Source of the DNA: Planctomycetaceae bacterium
GTDB taxonomy: Bacteria > Planctomycetota > Planctomycetia > Planctomycetales > Planctomycetaceae
Direction: 5' to 3'
Assembly: GCA_029259845.1 (NCBI GenBank)
Contig: JAJDEI010000169.1
Span: 1 to 33,991 of the forward strand
DNA: 33,991 bases
Part shown: piece by piece, positions 8,850 through 16,622 of the stretch
Numbering within the stretch: position 1 is the stretch's first letter
Layout of the letters: every line of letters starts with the position of its first letter
Program-made: the position numbers and the translations under genes
The notes under the pieces: model-generated
Seen by the model: the letters and a program-made list of their open reading frames with translations, nothing else
Told to the model about the DNA's origin: nothing
Databases searched by the model: none

Positions 8850-9069
8850 TGAGTGGTTGGGTGCATTCGCTCACTGGTGGGGGGGTGGCTGGGGCGATCT
8901 GACACCGATGATGAATCAGCCGCTCGGAACTCGGGGGCTGTGGACCGTGAACGAGCCACGTGACGGCCCCCGTGCTCCGTCTCAGGACACGTTTCCGCTG
9001 CCCCAACAGCGCCCCAGCCACCCTGAAATGAGTGAGCACCACCATCGAACGGATACACCCTGAGTGGTT
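8850..9069 (-). mobile_element. MITE-like element, copy 1, with 9-bp flanking direct repeats
   Basis: A core of about 203 bp (8859-9060/9061) is flanked by TGAGTGGTT on both sides (8850-8858 and 9061-9069). The core ends are imperfect inverted repeats: GGGTGCATTCGCTCACTGGT at the left and the complement of AGGGTGTATCCGTTCGATGG at the right. A homologous core lies inverted at 31816-32032. Shared internal blocks include GGTGGCTGGGGCGATCTGA, GGGGCTGTGGAC, GGCCCCCG and CCATCGAACGGAT. Reading frames are not conserved between the copies, so it looks non-coding. It separates sucD from the next small gene. Confidence 0.8.
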
Positions 9070-9181
9070 CGCCCGCCCAAACGACCCTCGACATCACACG
9101 AAAAAGACGGCACAATGCGTTCTTTCCCGGGCGTTCTTGCCCGGAACACCTGACCGACACAGCACAAATGGGACCACCCCC

Positions 9182-9397
9182 ATGACGGAAACCGCAACCG
9201 CCCCCGCCGCTACCGAGCCCTCCAGCGCAGCAACAGTCGAGGAGCCGTTCGACCGGGAAGACATCAAGGAGTTCAGCAGCGACGACGTCGAGGCGGGACG
9301 AAACATCTGCCGGATGCTGTCGATCTTTTTTTTCTATACGGTAATCGTGATGGGGCTTTCGACCTACGTCACCTACCGCTGGGTATTCGGTGATTGA
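9182..9397 (+). CDS. Small single-pass membrane protein, unknown
   Basis: A 71-residue protein from the ATG at 9182. An acidic N-terminal tail rich in Ala, Thr and Glu (residues 1-40) is followed by one hydrophobic helix, about residues 46-66 (MLSIFFFYTVIVMGLSTYVT), and a short YRWVFGD tail. No family recognised. The upstream open frame from 9032 starts inside the MITE-like repeat and is not believed. The next gene starts on a GTG eight bases before this stop, so the two are probably translated together. Confidence 0.6.
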   Translation: MTETATAPAATEPSSAATVEEPFDREDIKEFSSDDVEAGRNICRMLSIFFFYTVIVMGLSTYVTYRWVFGD

Positions 9398-9686
9398 GCG
9401 CATCGGCGGGCCGATGCTGATCGCGATCGGCCTTGCGATGATCGCCGGCCTGTTTTCCATCGCCCTGATGCCGGTGAACGACGTCTTCACCGCCGTAGGC
9501 CTGTTCATTGTGGTCGAAGGCTACACAATCGTTGCAATGTTGCTGATCACGCTCGGTCTCCAGCAGGCGCTCGGTCCGGACAGCCGATTCGATCGCTACC
9601 TCGCCCGGACCTGGCGGCGGGTGTTCGTCTTTGTCGCAGGCAGCAGTCTGATCGTGGCCGGTTGCTGGCTGCTCGCGGTGATCTGA
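9390..9686 (+). CDS. Small multi-pass membrane protein, unknown
   Basis: A 98-residue protein with a GTG start at 9390 overlapping the stop of the preceding gene. There are three hydrophobic segments: about 8-27 (MLIAIGLAMIAGLFSIALMP), 31-58 and 79-97, with a basic loop RYLARTWRR between the second and third. No family recognised. The coupled overlap with the 71-residue membrane protein suggests a two-component membrane complex (inference). A 93-bp repeat module begins 26 bp after its stop. Confidence 0.7.
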   Translation: MIERIGGPMLIAIGLAMIAGLFSIALMPVNDVFTAVGLFIVVEGYTIVAMLLITLGLQQALGPDSRFDRYLARTWRRVFVFVAGSSLIVAGCWLLAVI

Positions 9687-9711
9687 CGAACCCGGACGTG
9701 AACGGTGAAAG

Positions 9712-9804
9712 ACACCCGGTGTCTCGGTCAAGGAGTCACGCGTCGCGCCGAATCACGCGCCGCCCCTTGAATGACGATCGCTTCCGATTCGAGACACCGG
9801 GTGT
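9712..9804. repeat. Third 93-bp palindrome-ended module
   Basis: It begins ACACCCGGTGTCTCG at 9712 and ends CGAGACACCGGGTGT at 9804. Including one flanking dinucleotide, each end reads AGACACCCGGTGTCTCG in inverted orientation. The end-to-end length is again 93 bp, as at 2366-2458 and 2518-2610, although the interior has diverged and only the ends are clearly shared. It lies between two plus-strand genes. Confidence 0.85.
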
Positions 9805-9926
9805 CTGCGGTCGCTTCCCTGGCGTTTCTCGCGGTGAACGGAGGTGTCCGGCAGGTCAGGGTTGACCGGTTTGGCGGGCCGGGCGAAACTTCCTCTGTTC
9901 ATGTTTCATTCGCCAGGGAAGGACGG

Positions 9927-11093
9927 ATGTCCCGGAGACCGCTGCGGATTTGGTTGGAGTACCTCGGCTTTCGCACCGTCGCTTGCTTGCTGCAGATGCT
10001 CTCAGCAAGACAGACGGCGCGGCTGGCCTCCGGTTTGGCCTGGATTCTGGTCGATGTGCTCCCGCGCAAATGGACGCGGTACGACGTCGCCTATAAGAAC
10101 ATCGCCTGTGCGCTGGGAGAGCGGACAGGAGCTGACGACGACGATTCCGCCCAACGGGACACTGTCTATTCAGGCACTGTGAAACGGCAAGCCCTGCCAA
10201 CCTCAAATCTGACACCTCAAATCTCAGATCTCAGATCCCACCCGCCCTCAACTCTCAACTCTCAACTTTCCACTCTCCACTCTCAACTGTCTCCGCTGAC
10301 GCCCGGCCAAATCCACGAAACAATCCGCGGCATGTGGATTCATCTGTTTCGGCTCGTGGGGGAGGTCGTGCAACTGCCACGGATGATGACGCTCGCCAAC
10401 TGCCGCGAGGTCGTCGTGTTCCGGAATCGCAAGGTCGTCCTGGAGGCGTTTTGCACGGGGCGGCCGGTGATCGTGCTGGGGGGGCATTTCGGCAACTGGG
10501 AAGTCTCGATGGCGACGTTCGGCCTGTTCGGGATGCCGATGGGAATCGTCGGCCGCTCGCTGGACAATCCGCTGCTGGACGCCTGGTTCGCCAAAACGCG
10601 GCAGGCGACCGGCCATCGCCTCATCGACAAACGCGGAGCGGCTCCGCAGATGGCCGCCATGATGGGAGCGGGCGGCAACCTGGGCCTGCTGTGCGATCAG
10701 GATGCGGGGCGCAAAGGGATGTTCGTCGACTTCTTCGGACGGCCGGCGTCCACCTTTAAGTCAATCGCACTGATGGCGCTCGAGTACAAGGCAATCATCA
10801 TCGTCGGCTACGGACTGCGGCTCCCGGACGACTTCGTCAACAGCCGCTGGGCACGATTCGAAATCGGCTGCGAAGAGGTCATCGACCCGCTGACAATCGA
10901 GGCGGACGACGAGATCCGCGAGATCACCCAGCGGTTCACATCCGCCCTTGAGCGAGCCGTCCGGCGGGCACCGGAGCAGTACTTCTGGGTGCATCGCCGC
11001 TGGAAATCCGAGCCGCGTCAGAAAGCCAAGCGGCGATCTCGAAATCGGGAGGGCGAGGCTCCTGCCGAGCCGAAACCGTCGAAAGCTGCCTGA
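9927..11093 (+). CDS. Lipid A biosynthesis acyltransferase, LpxL/HtrB-like
   Basis: A 388-residue member of the LpxL/HtrB acyltransferase family, which transfers a fatty acyl chain from ACP to a lipid A precursor at the inner face of the inner membrane. The start is the ATG at 9927 with GGAAGGA upstream; an earlier start at 9771 would lie inside a repeat. The N-terminal helix includes LGFRTVACLLQML. The catalytic H-x4-E is GGHFGNWE (H187, E192). Further family blocks are GRSLDNP, RGAAPQM and LLCDQDAGRKGMFVDFFG. Residues about 70-126 are an unusual Ser/Thr/Leu/Gln-rich segment encoded partly by 7-bp tandem repeats. The last 15 residues (REGEAPAEP...) come from a dispersed palindromic repeat. 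A Rieske protein and an LpxO-like hydroxylase follow, so a lipid-modification theme is likely. Confidence 0.88.
   Translation: MSRRPLRIWLEYLGFRTVACLLQMLSARQTARLASGLAWILVDVLPRKWTRYDVAYKNIACALGERTGADDDDSAQRDTVYSGTVKRQALPTSNLTPQISDLRSHPPSTLNSQLSTLHSQLSPLTPGQIHETIRGMWIHLFRLVGEVVQLPRMMTLANCREVVVFRNRKVVLEAFCTGRPVIVLGGHFGNWEVSMATFGLFGMPMGIVGRSLDNPLLDAWFAKTRQATGHRLIDKRGAAPQMAAMMGAGGNLGLLCDQDAGRKGMFVDFFGRPASTFKSIALMALEYKAIIIVGYGLRLPDDFVNSRWARFEIGCEEVIDPLTIEADDEIREITQRFTSALERAVRRAPEQYFWVHRRWKSEPRQKAKRRSRNREGEAPAEPKPSKAA
10247..10288 (+). repeat. Six 7-bp units inside the acyltransferase gene
   Basis: CTCAACT three times, then TTCCACT, CTCCACT and CTCAACT, without gaps (42 bp, in frame). Just before it, 10203-10237 holds related short repeats (CTCAAATCT twice, then TCAGATC units). 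Together they encode the low-complexity segment of the acyltransferase. Confidence 0.85.
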
Positions 11094-11124
11094 TGCATGC
11101 GGCTCAGCGGGAGTTCCGCCCTCA
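11046..11124. repeat. 79-bp inverted-repeat element forming the 3' end of the acyltransferase gene
   Basis: The left arm GGGAGGGCGAGGCTCCTGCC... (11046-11071) and the right arm ...GCGGGAGTTCCGCCCTCAC (11099-11124) are imperfect inverted copies of about 26 bp. The left arm is translated as REGEAPAEPK, and the stop codon lies in the loop. A half copy (GGGAGGGCGAGGCTCCCGGG) is at 11660-11679. Confidence 0.8.
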
Positions 11125-11181
11125 CAAAACGCATTGCTCCGATCCGCGGTGAGCCAACTCAAGAAAGCGGGATGACCGACC

Positions 11182-11514
11182 ATGCCCCAATCCGTCCGCG
11201 TCGCCCGTGTGAAGGAGATCCCGGCGGGCACCGGGAAGGAGGTCGTCATCGGCGACCGGTTGCTGGCCGTCTACCACCTCGACGACGGCCAGTTTCACGT
11301 GCTCGACGGCATCTGCCCGCACGCCGGCGGGCCGCTTGCCGAAGGGGCGGTCCAGGGAAAAATCGTCACCTGTCCCTGGCACGGCTGGCAATTCGACGTG
11401 ACGACCGGCCGGCACTGTCTCACGCCCCAGATTCAGCAAACCCAGTACCCCTGCCGCATCGTGGGTGAAGACGTTTACGTCGACTTCCCGGAGGACGACG
11501 GCACACCCGGCTGA
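11182..11514 (+). CDS. Rieske [2Fe-2S] ferredoxin-type protein
   Basis: A 110-residue small Rieske protein of the NirD / dioxygenase-ferredoxin type. The cluster ligands are C-x-H in CPHAGG and C-x-x-H in CPWHGW, about 18 residues apart, with the surrounding GICPHAGGPLAEG and TCPWHGWQFD typical of the family. No signal peptide, so it is probably a soluble electron carrier in the cytoplasm. Start ATG 11182. The gene sits between an LpxL-like acyltransferase and an AspH/LpxO-like hydroxylase, but no partner reductase or Rieske oxygenase is visible in the window, so its electron acceptor is unknown. Confidence 0.9.
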   Translation: MPQSVRVARVKEIPAGTGKEVVIGDRLLAVYHLDDGQFHVLDGICPHAGGPLAEGAVQGKIVTCPWHGWQFDVTTGRHCLTPQIQQTQYPCRIVGEDVYVDFPEDDGTPG

Positions 11515-11969
11515 ACTGCGAATCTGACGCATCGTGTGCTCTGTCCAGCTCAGCGCATGGAGTGGAAGTTCAGCCTTCAGGCTGCAGCCTGGTTGGAGTT
11601 CAGCCTTAAGGCTGCGGGAGCCGGTCCGGAAACTCCCCCCCTGAGTTTCGCCACCCAAAGGGAGGGCGAGGCTCCCGGGAAAACCTGCCATTGGTTGCCG
11701 GAGAGACTCTGGGAGCAGGCAGACTGCGAAAGCAAGCTGAAGCTTGAACTCCAGCGAACTCCAGCCTGGGTCAAAACTCCCATTGTTGGCCCGTCCGAGG
11801 GTCGATACAGTTCCGCCTTTCGGAAGGCAGCGGCCTGCGATTGGTCGCCCGCCCCGTTTCGCGGCCATTCCGTCACCGGCGTCAGCGCACGGAAGCGATC
11901 AGCCGACGGCGTCCGGCAACCCGCTGCCTTCCCAGCCTCGATTGAGCGCGGCTCAAGGAAGAGTCACCG
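11515..11969. repeat. Repeat-rich spacer of about 450 bp
   Basis: No convincing gene. It holds two direct copies of the GGAGTTCAGCCTTMAGGCTG element (11564-11584 and 11592-11614), an inverted relative, GCAAGCTGAAGCTTGAACTC, starting at 11731, and a half copy of the GGGAGGGCGAGGCTCC element (11660-11679). The same first element is inserted in the ATPase gene at 3071-3136. Confidence 0.75.
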
Positions 11970-12854
11970 ATGAACACACCCGCTTCTCTCACCCACGCGC
12001 CCTCCCAGGCACCGGCTCACGCACCGGCTCGCACCCCGTCCCGTGCCTCATGGCTGTCGCTCCGCCGGCTCAAGCGGCCGCTGAAGTGGATCGTCGCGAT
12101 TTCGTTGACGGTTACGTTCGTCCCGTACTGGCTGGCGTTCTACGTCGCGTGCGGATTGCTCGATTATTCCCGGAACACGGACAAATCCTTCTCGTCGTTG
12201 GAACGATACCTGTTCGGTAACGGCCTGTTCACATGGCTGGTCTCACCGTTCAACCTGCTGATGGACCTGCTCTGCGTGCCGTTCCGGAACAAAGGCATCT
12301 ACCAACTCTCCGACCTGCCTGCTTCGTACCAGGAGGAAATCAACGGGATGATCGCGGCGGTGCACAAGCACAACCTGATCGGCCAGTTGGAATCGCGGCT
12401 GGGCAACGACCGGCGGGGGATGATGTTCTTCAAATGGTACGGAAAAAACGTGCCGACGTCGGTCGACATCCCCGAGTTTCACCGCCCCTTCAAGCACATC
12501 CGCACGATCGGCGTTTCGATCTTCAACAAGCGGCAATCCACCGGCCGGCACTTTGGCCCGCTGCGGGTGACGCTGCGGGTGCTGTACAACATCAACCCCA
12601 TCGACAGCGACAACGTCTACATCCGAGTCGGCGACCACACCAACCACTGGCGGGACAACCAACTATTCATCTTCGACGACACGCTGCAGCATCAGTCCCA
12701 CAACCAATCCGATGAAGTCCGTTATTGCATGTTCGTGGACATTCTCCGTCCCAGCCTCGTGCCGCGCTTGCTGAGCGCGATTCTGACCGGCGTCCGCACG
12801 GTCGTTGCGCCGTTCAACTCCGTGTTCTACAAGAAGTGGACGTTCGTAGAGTAG
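11970..12854 (+). CDS. Aspartyl/asparaginyl beta-hydroxylase family protein, LpxO-like
   Basis: A 294-residue protein with AAGGAAG eight bases before the ATG at 11970. A Pro/Ala-rich start is followed by a membrane segment (about 41-63), a second hydrophobic stretch near PFNLLMDLLCVPF (93-105), FFKWYGKNVP (153-162) and the double-stranded beta-helix domain. Probable Fe(II) ligands are H194 (GRHFGP) and H241 (FDDTLQHQSHN), with the 2-oxoglutarate-binding Arg at R251 (DEVRYCMFVDILRP). Membrane anchor, KWYG block and length resemble LpxO, which 2-hydroxylates a lipid A acyl chain in characterised bacteria. The neighbouring LpxL-like gene supports a lipid A role; substrate and position of hydroxylation cannot be read from sequence. 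Confidence 0.82.
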   Translation: MNTPASLTHAPSQAPAHAPARTPSRASWLSLRRLKRPLKWIVAISLTVTFVPYWLAFYVACGLLDYSRNTDKSFSSLERYLFGNGLFTWLVSPFNLLMDLLCVPFRNKGIYQLSDLPASYQEEINGMIAAVHKHNLIGQLESRLGNDRRGMMFFKWYGKNVPTSVDIPEFHRPFKHIRTIGVSIFNKRQSTGRHFGPLRVTLRVLYNINPIDSDNVYIRVGDHTNHWRDNQLFIFDDTLQHQSHNQSDEVRYCMFVDILRPSLVPRLLSAILTGVRTVVAPFNSVFYKKWTFVE

Positions 12855-13101
12855 GCGGATGACAGCAGCAGTTTTTCGTTGACGATCGTGGCCAGATAGC
12901 GACTGGCCGCGGGCTTGACCGGACCGCTATTGTGGCATGCCCGAGAGAATTCCAGGCTCGTCAGTAACGCCTGAATGATCAGCCGCAATTTCCTGGAGGG
13001 AGTTGACTTTCGTGAGATTGTCTGTCAGCCTGAAGATGACATCAGATGAATGACGCCGTGTGCGCGGCTGCGATTTGTCGTTGATTTGTGGGGGCCGAAC
13101 C

Positions 13102-13722
13102 ATGAAACTCTCTGCGTTGACCGCCGTGGCGGCTCTCTTCTGGGGTAGCGTTGCTCAAGCGGTCCCGATCGTCACGTTCCAGAATTCGGCTGCGGGGGAC
13201 TTTCGGGTCCAGTCCATCACCGGGTTATCGATCAGCGGAACCGACTACGATGTCGCCTTCCAGTTCGGCGGCAGTTACGATGATTTCGAGACGTTCACGT
13301 CGCAACCGATCACTTTTTCGACTCTCAGCTCCGCAACGGCTGCAACGGACGCACTCAGGGCCGCAGTCAATGCCGAAATGGTTGACGCCACTCCCACGAC
13401 CAGCGGTGGAACGAGTACCGATTCCCCCGGCAATTTTCGGGTGCCGTGGAACACGTTCGGGACGACACTCCCCTCGTTGAATTTCATTGGCGCAACGCGT
13501 GTCGCTACGAACCCAATGTTCTATTCAGCCAGCAGTTCCTTCGCCACCAGTCAGGCGTCAGGGTCTGTCGGGAGCGGACATTCGACAGTCGAATGGGCCG
13601 CCTTTTCCCCCTCAACTTCCGCAGTGCCTGAGCCGGGGACGTTGACGTTGTGCAGCCTGCTGGCGGGCGTCGCAGGCCTCCGTTATTGGCGTCGGCGCCG
13701 TCGGGCAGCCGCATCAGCCTGA
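13102..13722 (+). CDS. PEP-CTERM exported protein
   Basis: A 206-residue protein with a signal peptide MKLSALTAVAALFWGSVAQA (1-20), a Ser/Thr/Gly-rich beta-type body, and a C-terminal sorting signal. The signal comprises VPEPGT, a hydrophobic helix LTLCSLLAGVAGLRYW, and the basic cluster RRRRR. Such tails are recognised by exosortase in the periplasm. The start at 13102 has GGGGG about ten bases upstream. No exosortase gene lies in the window. The body is not recognised. Convergent with the sterol-desaturase gene 20 bp downstream. The 247-bp spacer before it shows no clear gene. Confidence 0.85.
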   Translation: MKLSALTAVAALFWGSVAQAVPIVTFQNSAAGDFRVQSITGLSISGTDYDVAFQFGGSYDDFETFTSQPITFSTLSSATAATDALRAAVNAEMVDATPTTSGGTSTDSPGNFRVPWNTFGTTLPSLNFIGATRVATNPMFYSASSSFATSQASGSVGSGHSTVEWAAFSPSTSAVPEPGTLTLCSLLAGVAGLRYWRRRRRAAASA

Positions 13723-13741
13723 GCCGACACAAACTCGCCGT

Positions 13742-14599
13742 TCATTGGTCGTTCTCGGCGGGACTGTTCGAGAAGGGCATCCATAACATGCCGGGCAGCC
13801 GGTCCGCCTGCTGTTCGTCGCGGACGTCGGGCAGGCCGATCGTCATCTGCTCGTGCCCCGCTTCCGGCTGCGAGCGGTACGTCCCCAGCAGGTAGTCCCA
13901 CCACGGTAGGTTGAAGCCGAAGTTACTGTCGGTCTCCCGCCGCACGATCGAGTGATGCACCCGGTGCATGTCCGGCGTGACGACCACCCGCCGCAACAAC
14001 CGGTCGAGCGGGATCGGCAGGCGGACGTTGCTGTGATTGAACATGGCGGTCGCATTCAGCAGCACCTCAAACACGATCACCGCCACCGGTGCCGCACCGA
14101 GCAGGACCACGACCCCCAGCTTGACCACCCCCGAGAGCAGAATCTCCAGCGTGTGAAACCGCAGCCCGGTCGTCACGTCGATGTCGAGGTCCGCATGATG
14201 CACCCGATGCAGCCGCCACAGCGGCGGCACCGCATGAAACATCACGTGCTGCAGATAGATCGCCAGATCGAACAGCAGAACCGCGAGGACAATCTCCACC
14301 CAACGAGGCCATGCAACCAGATGCAGCACGCCCCAACCTCGCGCTGCCGCCACGGACGCCGCCCCGACCGCCGTGATGGGCATCAGCACGCGCACCAGCA
14401 GCGCGTTGACGGCTCGCAGCGAGAGGGAGTTGAGGGCCACCAGCGTCAGATTGCTGCCCCACCGCCACCCCCGCCCCGCCACCAATGTTCGCCGCGGGGC
14501 GAGCAGTTCCCACGCTATCATCAGCACCAGCACGCCGAAGAAGCATCCCAGGCGGATGCTGATCTCGGTCGTCGAAGTAATCTCTGCCAACATGCCCAT
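13742..14599 (-). CDS. Sterol desaturase / fatty acid hydroxylase superfamily protein
   Basis: A 285-residue integral membrane di-iron protein. The eight-histidine pattern is visible: QHVMFH, LHRVHH, NHSN with the preceding His, and MHRVHHS, followed by GFNLPWWDYLLGTY, which is the usual end of the catalytic domain. Several hydrophobic helices precede the His motifs, including IRLGCFFGVLVLMIAWEL. The ATG at 14599 gives a family-like start. A TTG at 14656 overlaps the arsC stop codon (TTGA) with GGTGGTGA just before it and would add 19 residues by coupled translation. It is thus the apparent last gene of the ars unit. The substrate (sterol, fatty acid or other lipid) is unknown, and a role in arsenic resistance is only suggested by position. 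Confidence 0.85.
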   Translation of the reverse strand: MGMLAEITSTTEISIRLGCFFGVLVLMIAWELLAPRRTLVAGRGWRWGSNLTLVALNSLSLRAVNALLVRVLMPITAVGAASVAAARGWGVLHLVAWPRWVEIVLAVLLFDLAIYLQHVMFHAVPPLWRLHRVHHADLDIDVTTGLRFHTLEILLSGVVKLGVVVLLGAAPVAVIVFEVLLNATAMFNHSNVRLPIPLDRLLRRVVVTPDMHRVHHSIVRRETDSNFGFNLPWWDYLLGTYRSQPEAGHEQMTIGLPDVRDEQQADRLPGMLWMPFSNSPAENDQ

Positions 14600-14652
14600 C
14601 GCCGAATCATAGCGAACGGGCCCGTTTGCTGCGGTCGGCTCGTCAGTTCCCT

Positions 14653-15099
14653 TCAATCACCACCGGAAGGACCCTGCGTCGTCGGCTCGCCGTTCAGATA
14701 CGACTGAATTCTGTCTTTGATTTGGTCGCGCACCTGGCGGAAGACGCTCATCTTTTCGTCATCCGTGCCGACGGCGTCCGCCGGATCCTCGAAGGGCCAA
14801 TGCAGCGTCTCCTTCGCTCCGGAGAACACGGGGCACGATTCTTTGGCGTTGTCACAGACGGTGACAACCAGGTCGAACGGCTGATCCCGAAACTGGTCGA
14901 GTGACTTGCTCGCCCCCGCCGAGATGTCGATGCCCAACTCACTCATCGCCCGGATCGCCAGGGGATGGACGTAGCCCGACGGCTGGGAACCGGCCGACTC
15001 CGCCTCCCACTCTCCCTTGGCCAGCTTTTCCCACAACGCCTCCGCCATCTGGGACCGGCAGGAGTTTCCCGTGCAAAGAATCAACACTCGCCTCGTCAT
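14653..15099 (-). CDS. arsC: Arsenate reductase, low-molecular-weight phosphatase (thioredoxin-coupled) type
   Basis: A 148-residue protein that reduces arsenate to arsenite in the cytoplasm. The P-loop is C9-TGNSC-R15 (CX5R) followed by SQMAEA, and the redox pair is C82 and C89 in VCDNAKESCPVF. Together these give the C9/C82/C89 triad of the thioredoxin-dependent ArsC family known from Staphylococcus. ETLHWPFEDPAD supplies the usual general-acid Asp region. The start codon lies three bases after the acr3 stop (TGACCGATG), so it is in an operon with acr3. The arsenite it makes would be exported by Acr3. Confidence 0.95.
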   Translation of the reverse strand: MTRRVLILCTGNSCRSQMAEALWEKLAKGEWEAESAGSQPSGYVHPLAIRAMSELGIDISAGASKSLDQFRDQPFDLVVTVCDNAKESCPVFSGAKETLHWPFEDPADAVGTDDEKMSVFRQVRDQIKDRIQSYLNGEPTTQGPSGGD

Positions 15100-15102
15100 C
15101 GG

Positions 15103-16323
15103 TCAGGTTCGTCCTTCGGCGGCTTCCGGGAGTGTCTCCCGGGGAAACCAATCTTGAGTTTTCACACAGAATTTGACCAACATCAACATGAGCGGCACTT
15201 CGATCAGTACGCCGACAACTGTGGCCAGCGCCGCTCCCGAAGACAACCCGAAAAGCATGGCTGCCGTCGCGATGGCGACTTCAAAGTGGTTGGAGGCGCC
15301 GATCAAGGCCGTTGGAGCCGCGTTCTCATAGGTCAGTCCAATCGCCTTCGACAGCCCGTATCCCAAAGCGAAGATCAGTACGGTCTGCAGAAACAGGGGA
15401 ATGGCAATCCAGAGAATCGTCAGCGGGTTGTCAAGAATGGTCTCACCTTTGAACGAAAACAGCAGCACCAGCGTCGCCAGCAGCGCGGCGATCGTCATCG
15501 GCGTCAGCGTATGCAGGAATCTCTCCCGAAACCATGTTTCGCCTTTGCTGGCGATGAGCCACTTGCGCGAGAAGTACCCCGCCACCAGCGGAAGGGCCAC
15601 ATACACGCCAATGGACAACAACAACGCCTGCCAGGGCACGGGCAGCTTGCCCACACCCAGCAGAAACCCGCCCAGCACTCCGTACAGGACCAGCATCGTC
15701 AACGAATTGATGGCGACCATCACCAGGGTATGTCCGTCGTTCCCTTTGGCAAGGAACCCCCACACCAGCACCATCGCCGTGCAGGGGGCGACTCCCAGCA
15801 GAATGCACCCGGCCAGGTAGCTTCTCCAAAGCGGAACCTCCAGCATTGGCACACCATCGACAACGACGACTTTTCCCGCTCCGTAGACGTCTCCGACGGA
15901 GAGGCCGGCCCCCAACGGCACTTTGACATGGTCGACTGCCTCCGGACCAATGAACCCCAGGAACAGCGTTCCCAGAAAAAAGCTGGCGATCGCATACATC
16001 GTGAACGGTTTGACGGCCCAGTTAATGAACAACGTCAGCCCAACAGGCCGCACTGTTTTGCCGGCTTTGAGGACTTCGCCGAAGTCGATTTTGACCATGA
16101 TCGGATACATCATGAGAAACAGGCAGACTGCGATCGGGACGGAGACGACCGGAGCACCGTTGACGGAAACCGACATGCCGTCAAGTGCCCGGGCGAAGCC
16201 CGGCGCCAATTTCCCCAGAGCCATGCCGGCGACGATGCACAGAGCCACCCACAGCGTGAGGTAGCGCTCGAAAAAACTCATCCCCGAACCCGTGTCTTCC
16301 GGGCAACCGTTGTCCGCGGCCAT
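15103..16323 (-). CDS. acr3: Arsenite efflux permease, ACR3 family
   Basis: A 406-residue, about ten-helix inner-membrane transporter that exports arsenite. The ATG at 16323 is preceded by AAGGAG at ideal spacing; an upstream GTG at 16371 is rejected. The family signature [20 protein letters not shown], carrying the essential Cys, is present, as are [28 protein letters not shown] and a late [20 protein letters not shown]. The loop before the signature ([18 protein letters not shown]) is longer than I would expect. It lies in the order arsR, small membrane gene, acr3, arsC. Confidence 0.95.
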   Translation of the reverse strand: MAADNGCPEDTGSGMSFFERYLTLWVALCIVAGMALGKLAPGFARALDGMSVSVNGAPVVSVPIAVCLFLMMYPIMVKIDFGEVLKAGKTVRPVGLTLFINWAVKPFTMYAIASFFLGTLFLGFIGPEAVDHVKVPLGAGLSVGDVYGAGKVVVVDGVPMLEVPLWRSYLAGCILLGVAPCTAMVLVWGFLAKGNDGHTLVMVAINSLTMLVLYGVLGGFLLGVGKLPVPWQALLLSIGVYVALPLVAGYFSRKWLIASKGETWFRERFLHTLTPMTIAALLATLVLLFSFKGETILDNPLTILWIAIPLFLQTVLIFALGYGLSKAIGLTYENAAPTALIGASNHFEVAIATAAMLFGLSSGAALATVVGVLIEVPLMLMLVKFCVKTQDWFPRETLPEAAEGRT

Positions 16324-16336
16324 TGTCCCAACTCCT

Positions 16337-16597
16337 TCAAAGATGCCGGTTCCCGACAACCTGTTTTTCACGGCGGACGACCAAGGAACTGGCCAGCACG
16401 AACAGGCCGGTCACTGCCGACGCGGCCAGGGACAGCCCATTCACGCCTGTTCGCAACAGCAGCATCAACGACACACTCGCCCCCATGATCTGTCCCGTTC
16501 CCAGCACGATGCGGATAGCGGCGATCATTCTTGACTTGCCCGGACGACGGGACGGGTCGGGAGTCTGTGGGCGCCGAATCAATGGCTGCATTGCCAT
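16337..16597 (-). CDS. Small two-helix membrane protein in the ars operon
   Basis: An 86-residue protein with a basic N-terminus ([16 protein letters not shown]) and two hydrophobic segments, about 25-47 ([22 protein letters not shown]) and 53-73 ([22 protein letters not shown]), then a basic tail. It sits 25 bp after arsR and 13 bp before acr3 on the same strand, so co-expression is likely. The shape recalls small DUF2892-type inner-membrane proteins found with redox and metal genes, but no Cys is present and I cannot assign a family. Confidence 0.6.
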   Translation of the reverse strand: MAMQPLIRRPQTPDPSRRPGKSRMIAAIRIVLGTGQIMGASVSLMLLLRTGVNGLSLAASAVTGLFVLASSLVVRREKQVVGNRHL

Positions 16598-16622
16598 TTC
16601 GCCATGATATGTGACAAAAAAA

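Noticed and set aside
8737..9063. Plus-strand frame across the end of sucD and MITE-like copy 1
   Set aside because: The second copy of the element does not keep the frame, so the element is not coding.
12827..13010. Minus-strand open frame without ATG (…SRYLATIVNEKLLLSS…) overlapping the end of the LpxO-like gene
   Set aside because: About 60 codons open, with some protein-like character, but no start codon or ribosome site and no recognised family; it could be a gene remnant or chance.
14965..16488. Plus-strand open frame of 507 codons opposite arsC and acr3
   Set aside because: It is the complement of two well recognised genes; its sequence is Gln/His/Arg-rich without any domain.
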